From Metaruminococcus_A sp003150405 (lineage in GTDB: Bacteria; Bacillota; Clostridia; Oscillospirales; Ruminococcaceae), in the NCBI GenBank assembly GCA_902489745.1, contig CABUBB010000009.1, positions 1 through 64,000 on the forward strand: a DNA stretch of 64,000 nucleotides. The letters run 5' to 3'. The notes beneath the pieces are model-generated. The model did not search any database. It worked only from the letters and a program-made list of their open reading frames with translations, and was not told the origin of the DNA. Below are positions 60,497 through 64,000 of this stretch, one piece after another. The position numbers were made by a program, and so were the translations under genes. Numbering within the stretch: position 1 is the stretch's first letter; the number at the start of each line of letters is the position of its first letter.

Positions 60497-60836
60497 AACT
60501 GCTGGTACGCAGTGGACAAAGCCTGTTTTACCTGCAGTGAGGAGGCTGTTCAGGAAGCAGAAAATGCTTTTCTGTGGAGAAAAAACGGAGGCGGCGTGGC
60601 TTCCTGCACTTGGAGACAAACGAATAAAGTGAAAAAGGACAGGGTGAAGGCCCTGTCCTTTTTCTGTACGGGTGGTTGTTAAAGGCCCAAAAGCAAAAGG
60701 TTTTATGGGTGCTTTTTCCATTATGCTTATTAATAATAGCTAATTCTGAATTAATAGTGAGCAACAGCGCATTAACGGGGAGTGTCGATTAAATCCGGTT
60801 TCTTCTACAATTTTATAAAAGGAAGGTATGCTGTAT
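60497..60836. other. Intergenic region after the thioesterase
   Basis: Contains the thioesterase terminator and an AT-rich promoter region for the XRE gene. No gene recognised. Confidence 0.4.
60632..60663 (+). terminator. Terminator of the thioesterase gene
   Basis: AAAAAGGACAGGG/CCCTGTCCTTTTT stem with a TGAAGG loop. Confidence 0.9.
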
Positions 60837-61088
60837 ATGTCAAGGTCAGCAAAAATAACACGAGAAAATGAATATCGATACCTTCAGCTTGGCCTGAACA
60901 TTGCGTATTACCGTAAACTGGCTGGCTATACACAGGAAGAACTGGCGGAGGAAAGCGGGCTCAGCCGTACCTATATCAGTCGTATTGAGGCGCCCAACCT
61001 TGTTGTTACCGTTTCGCTTGAAGTGCTGTTTCAAATTGCGGACGCCTTGTGTGTGGAGCCATACCAGCTTTTGATGTTTCGAGATTGA
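60837..61088 (+). CDS. Small XRE-family HTH regulator
   Basis: 83 residues. HTH_3/XRE: LGLNIAYYRKLAGYTQEELA, EESGLSRTYISRIEAPNL, then the dimer helix VLFQIADALCVEPYQLL. The ATG at 60837 is preferred because GGAAGG lies ten bases upstream, whereas the ATG at 60828 abuts it. The next gene, 14 bases downstream, encodes a small ribbon-helix-helix-like protein; the pair is an operon. Confidence 0.9.
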   Translation: MSRSAKITRENEYRYLQLGLNIAYYRKLAGYTQEELAEESGLSRTYISRIEAPNLVVTVSLEVLFQIADALCVEPYQLLMFRD

Positions 61089-61102
61089 ATGGGTGGGGAA
61101 GA

Positions 61103-61291
61103 ATGAACGATAAAGTGGTAATTTCAAAAAAGCCGAAGGATGATGACGGCTACAAGATGTTTTCTGTACGGGTGCGGGATGAAACGATTGCTGTGCTGAC
61201 CGAGCTTTCCAAGCAGACAGGGCGCTCGCGCAACGAGATTATCAATATATTTTTGGAGTATGGAATCACTCATGTTGAAATTCAGGACTGA
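61103..61291 (+). CDS. Ribbon-helix-helix-like small protein
   Basis: 62 residues. YKMFSVRVRDETIAVLTELS, then KQTGRSRNEIINIFLEYGIT: a beta strand followed by two helices with G-R-S-R-N-E-I at the helix start, the Arc/CopG fold pattern. The N-terminal KKPKDDDG is polar. It probably binds DNA. SD GGTGGGGAA precedes the ATG. It ends just before a 20-bp terminator. Such pairs occur as autoregulated or antitoxin-like units; no toxin is visible here. Confidence 0.8.
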   Translation: MNDKVVISKKPKDDDGYKMFSVRVRDETIAVLTELSKQTGRSRNEIINIFLEYGITHVEIQD

Positions 61292-61295
61292 TTTC

Positions 61296-61343
61296 AAAAC
61301 GAAAAAGCCCGGCGCGGGTTTCAGCGCCGGGCTTTTTCGTTTT
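61296..61343. terminator. Bidirectional 20-bp terminator
   Basis: Perfect 20-bp stem between convergent small genes, with A/T-rich flanks on both sides; the minus-strand gene's stop codon lies in the loop. Confidence 0.93.
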
Positions 61344-61494
61344 GGGTGACCTCTCCGTTTTTTTCGGTTCCCGCACGGTAACCCGCTTTATAGGCTTCCC
61401 GCATGATACAGTAAATCACCGCTGAGATGTTGTCATGGATAGCATCATCAATATACTTGGCGAATTTTTGTTCAAATTTTACGTCCATTTCCAT
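61321..61494 (-). CDS. Small protein of unknown function (57 aa)
   Basis: Start ATG at 61494 with GGAGG seven bases upstream; an upstream frame to 61575 exists but its first codons run through the operator. Sequence MEMDVKFEQKFAKYIDDAIH then AVIYCIMREAYKAGYRAGTE: two amphipathic helices and a charged tail. Not recognised. Divergent from an XRE regulator with a shared inverted operator, so it is probably controlled by it. Confidence 0.65.
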   Translation of the reverse strand: MEMDVKFEQKFAKYIDDAIHDNISAVIYCIMREAYKAGYRAGTEKNGEVTQNEKARR

Positions 61495-61512
61495 CAGATT
61501 CCCTCCATTCCC

Positions 61513-61530
61513 GATTTGACATTTAGTGAA
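61513..61530. promoter_or_regulatory. Operator half (left) of the divergent small-protein/XRE pair
   Basis: GATTTGACATTTAGTGAA. The element at 61575-61592 is its reverse complement with two mismatches. Confidence 0.6.
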
Positions 61531-61574
61531 TGCCATATTTTCTCCTATACTAGCATAAAATAAAGAAAAAGACA

Positions 61575-61592
61575 ATCACTGAATGTCAAATC
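61575..61592. promoter_or_regulatory. Operator half (right) of the divergent pair
   Basis: ATCACTGAATGTCAAATC, inverted copy of 61513-61530. The centres are 62 bases apart, close to six helical turns. Confidence 0.6.
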
Positions 61593-61606
61593 TAGGCGGT
61601 AATGGG

Positions 61607-61867
61607 ATGTATAAAAATAGAAATCAGGACGGAAGCAACAATCTCTGTGGGGGCAGGGTCAAGCAGCTTCGTCTCCGGGCGCTGCCCAAGCTCTCCCAGC
61701 GCGCGCTGGCCGACGCACTTCAGCTCAAAGGGCTGGATTTGGATAAAAATGCCATACAGCGGATTGAGTGCGGCAAGCGGTTTGTGACGGATATTGAACT
61801 CAAAGCCTTTGCAGACTATTTTGGCGTGCCGGCTGATCTTCTTTTAAGTGATGTTCCAATTAAATAA
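61607..61867 (+). CDS. XRE-family HTH regulator
   Basis: 86 residues. VKQLRLRALPKLSQRALADA, LQLKGLDLDKNAIQRIECGK, then IELKAFADYFGVPADLLLSD: the HTH and the typical late helix. The start at 61607 (MYKNRNQDGSNN) is preferred over the ATG at 61583, which lies inside the operator. It probably represses itself and the divergent 57-residue gene. A terminator follows. Confidence 0.88.
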   Translation: MYKNRNQDGSNNLCGGRVKQLRLRALPKLSQRALADALQLKGLDLDKNAIQRIECGKRFVTDIELKAFADYFGVPADLLLSDVPIK

Positions 61868-61902
61868 AAGCCGTATACGGATGTTTGCCGTGTGCGGCTT
61901 TT
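61866..61902 (+). terminator. Terminator of the XRE gene
   Basis: AAAAGCCGTATACGG pairs with CCGTGTGCGGCTTTT (two G-T pairs), then TGTTTG. Confidence 0.85.
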
Positions 61903-62099
61903 GTTTGCGTCTCTTGTGCTTTTGGCGATTTTACGCTACAATAAGCGTAGCCGCAGGAATCTTTAAGCTGTCTGCTCACAGCACCGTATCCAGCGGCATT
62001 GCTTGAACTGTTTTGATGCCTTTCTGTAGGGTGGGTAGATTCCCGGAAAGGCTTTGATAGACAGAGCCATTTCTTTTTGCAGACAGAGAGGAACCGACC
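61903..62099 (+). other. Leader of the ABC-F gene with inverted repeats
   Basis: Contains TGATGCCTTTC...GAAAGGCTTTGA (about 62034-62059) and an ACGCTAC/AAGCGTAG hairpin near 61932-61950. ABC-F genes often have attenuator leaders, so an antibiotic-responsive element is possible but not shown. Confidence 0.35.
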
Positions 62100-64000
62100 A
62101 TGTTAATTTCCTGTTCCGGACTCACGTTTGGGTTCGGTGACAAAACCATATTGGATCAAATTGACTGTGCCGTTAATGAAGGGGAACGCATTGGGCTCAT
62201 CGGAGTCAATGGTGCGGGAAAATCCACCCTGCTCAAAGCTCTGATGGGCCGCTATGAGCCGGACGGGGGCGCCGTTTCGCGCCGCTCCGGGATGACCATC
62301 GGCTATTTGGAGCAGGACAGCGGGCTGGAAAGTGGAAACACCATTTTAGAAGAAATGCTCACCGTATTTGCCCCTTTGCTAAAAATTGAAGAACGCGTGC
62401 GCGCTTTGGAGCAGGAAATGGCTGCTCTTTCGCCGGATTCCAAGTTTTACGACGCGCTTGCCGGAGAGTATGCAAAGCTCACCGCCCAGTTTGAAGCGGG
62501 AGACGGTTATTTAATCCGGGTGAAGATCGGGACTGTTTTAAACGGCATGGGCTTCCCGGAAACCCTTTACAGTCAGCCGATTGACTCGCTTTCCGGCGGT
62601 GAAAAAACCCGGCTAGCTATGGCAAAGCTGCTTTTGGAGCAGCCGGATCTGCTCATTTTGGACGAGCCGACCAACCATCTCGACTTTAAAACGGTGATGT
62701 GGCTGGAGGACTACCTTGCCTCGTATAAGGGTGCGCTGTTAATCGTTTCGCACGACCGTTATTTTCTGGACAAGCTGGTCACCCGGATTTGGGAGCTGGA
62801 ACAGCATCGTTTGTTTGATTACCCGGGCAATTACAGCAAATACAAGCTGCTCAAGGCGGAGCGGCGTGAGGCGCAGCAGCGCGCTTATGACAAACAACAG
62901 GCGCAGATTGCCTCGATGCAGGAATACGCTGAGCGCAACATTGTGCGTGCTTCAACCTCCAACAGCGCTAAAAGCCGTTTGCATCAAATCGCTAATATGG
63001 AGCTCGTCGAAAAACCTTTTGCAGACCCAAAAACGCCGCATTTCCGCTTTGACACCCTCACCGCCCCGGTGCGTGACCTGTTAATTGTGGAACGGCTCGA
63101 ACTGGCCGTTGGCGAGGGAAAGGCTCGCAAGGTTCTTATTCCGGAGGTGAATTTCACCCTGCGCCGCGGAGAAAAGGCGGCCGTTATTGGGGCAAACGGC
63201 ATTGGAAAGACCACGCTGCTCAAGTCTTTGCTGGGCTTGCTGCCGCAGGAGGGAACCGTGAAATGGGGTCGGGGCGTGACCAAAAGCTATTACGACCAGG
63301 AAAGCAGACAGATGAACCTGGACAACACCGCGCTGGAGGAGCTTTGGAGCAGGTTCCCCACCATGCCGGAGCATGCGGTGCGGACCATTCTGGGGCGGGT
63401 GCTCATCACCGGGGACAGCTGCTATAAAAAGGTTGGTGTGCTTTCGGGCGGCGAGCGTGCCCGGCTCGGTTTTGCCATCATGATGGCGGAACAGCGCAAC
63501 ACCCTGCTGCTGGATGAACCGACCAATCACCTTGACCTTGCCAGCCGGGAGGAACTGGAACAGGCGTTACGCGATTATGATGGGACGCTGCTTTTTGTTT
63601 CGCATGACCGTTACTTTTTGAACGCCATTCCCTCCAAAATCATTGAGTTGACAGCCGGCGGCGCCACCGTTTATGAGGGCAATTTTGACGATTACCGCGC
63701 CAAGCAGGAAAAACAGGCTGCTGTACCGGGACCGGTTTCACAGCCGGAAGCGTCGAAACGAGCAAAAGGGGAAGGCTTTTACCGCTCCAAGCAGCAGCGG
63801 GCCGAAGAGGCCAAGCGCCGCAAGCGTCTGACCGAGCTGGAGCGGCTCATTGAGGAGCTGGACGCCAAACAGGCAGAGACCGAAGCAACCATTGCCGACC
63901 CGGAAAATGCCGCCGATTACCAGTTTTTGCAGGAGAAATGCGCAGAATTGGAACAGTTGAAGGCTCAGCATGAAGCGGCAATGGAAGAATGGCTGCTGTT
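62100..64000 (+). CDS. ABC-F family ATPase, runs off right edge
   Basis: At least 633 residues. Two ABC domains in one chain without membrane segments. First: Walker A GLIGVNGAGKSTLLKALMG, signature LSGGEKTRLAMAK, Walker B LLILDEPTNHLD. Second: Walker A AVIGANGIGKTTLLKSLLG, signature LSGGERARLGFAI, Walker B TLLLDEPTNHLD. The linker between them (ERREAQQRAYDKQQAQIASM) is the ABC-F interdomain arm. A C-terminal coiled coil begins near the right edge (RSKQQRAEEAKRRKRL). ABC-F proteins act on ribosomes; some protect against antibiotics. The start at 62100 has AGAGAGGAA upstream. Confidence 0.93.
   Translation, partial: MLISCSGLTFGFGDKTILDQIDCAVNEGERIGLIGVNGAGKSTLLKALMGRYEPDGGAVSRRSGMTIGYLEQDSGLESGNTILEEMLTVFAPLLKIEERVRALEQEMAALSPDSKFYDALAGEYAKLTAQFEAGDGYLIRVKIGTVLNGMGFPETLYSQPIDSLSGGEKTRLAMAKLLLEQPDLLILDEPTNHLDFKTVMWLEDYLASYKGALLIVSHDRYFLDKLVTRIWELEQHRLFDYPGNYSKYKLLKAERREAQQRAYDKQQAQIASMQEYAERNIVRASTSNSAKSRLHQIANMELVEKPFADPKTPHFRFDTLTAPVRDLLIVERLELAVGEGKARKVLIPEVNFTLRRGEKAAVIGANGIGKTTLLKSLLGLLPQEGTVKWGRGVTKSYYDQESRQMNLDNTALEELWSRFPTMPEHAVRTILGRVLITGDSCYKKVGVLSGGERARLGFAIMMAEQRNTLLLDEPTNHLDLASREELEQALRDYDGTLLFVSHDRYFLNAIPSKIIELTAGGATVYEGNFDDYRAKQEKQAAVPGPVSQPEASKRAKGEGFYRSKQQRAEEAKRRKRLTELERLIEELDAKQAETEATIADPENAADYQFLQEKCAELEQLKAQHEAAMEEWLL

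Noticed and set aside
1..64000. CRISPR arrays, rRNA operons and intact insertion sequences
   Set aside because: No regularly spaced repeats, rRNA sequence or transposase frames were seen in the window.

Overview
The window looks like a chromosome segment of an endospore-forming, low-to-medium GC Clostridia member. It is probably in or near Oscillospirales/Ruminococcaceae, but that placement is inferred from gene content and style only, not from a marker-gene comparison. The main clues are a spoVAC-spoVAD-spoVAE sporulation operon, strong Gram-positive Shine-Dalgarno sites, consensus sigma-A promoters, Ser/Glu-rich cell-wall hydrolases, and frequent TTG/GTG starts.

Layout: 1-1400 holds the start of lepA and a tRNA-Lys. 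1498-3337 is a group of small, partly decayed membrane/secreted protein genes. 3837-6607 is a three-gene module in which a LarA-like (DUF2088) protein sits between the large and small parts of a UxaA-type dehydratase. 6780-15938 is rich in cell-envelope genes (PAP2 phosphatase, two GH25 muramidases, VanY carboxypeptidase, a G5-3D protein), with an aldo/keto reductase and a ferritin between them. 16122-18901 has a membrane protein, an acetyltransferase and dapA. 19110-23263 is a decayed prophage: integrase remnant, BppU-like baseplate protein, XhlA-like protein, a holin and a truncated second holin. 23461-27609 carries purA, the spoVA genes and a CBS protein. 28056-41863 is mixed housekeeping and accessory content: GH31 glycosidase with a divergent AraC regulator, MATE pump, several GNATs, tex, a PflX-like radical SAM protein, maf and a polysaccharide deacetylase.

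The most notable region is 43932-58028. Twelve minus-strand genes form a probable catabolic operon: three closely related xylose-isomerase-like TIM-barrel proteins, four closely related NAD-dependent SDR epimerase/dehydrogenases, one IolE-like TIM barrel, a DUF362 protein, a full-length transketolase, a cupin and an MmsA/IolA-type aldehyde dehydrogenase. An MFS transporter and a LysR remnant lie downstream. No sugar kinase, PTS or ABC importer is present, so the pathway appears to work on non-phosphorylated substrate. It resembles inositol catabolism in logic (oxidation, TIM-barrel isomerisation/dehydration, TPP enzyme, CoA-acylating dehydrogenase) but lacks IolG, IolD, IolC and IolJ. A candidate promoter with paired TTTGT...ACAAA operators lies about 540 bases upstream.

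The right end (58947-64000) has a nitrilase-family amidase, an acyl-CoA thioesterase, a small XRE plus ribbon-helix-helix-like pair, a divergent small-protein/XRE pair sharing an inverted operator, and an ABC-F ATPase running off the edge. Several genes carry apparent single-base frameshifts (near 1686, 3432, 28063, 28270, 32330), which could be real decay or assembly error.
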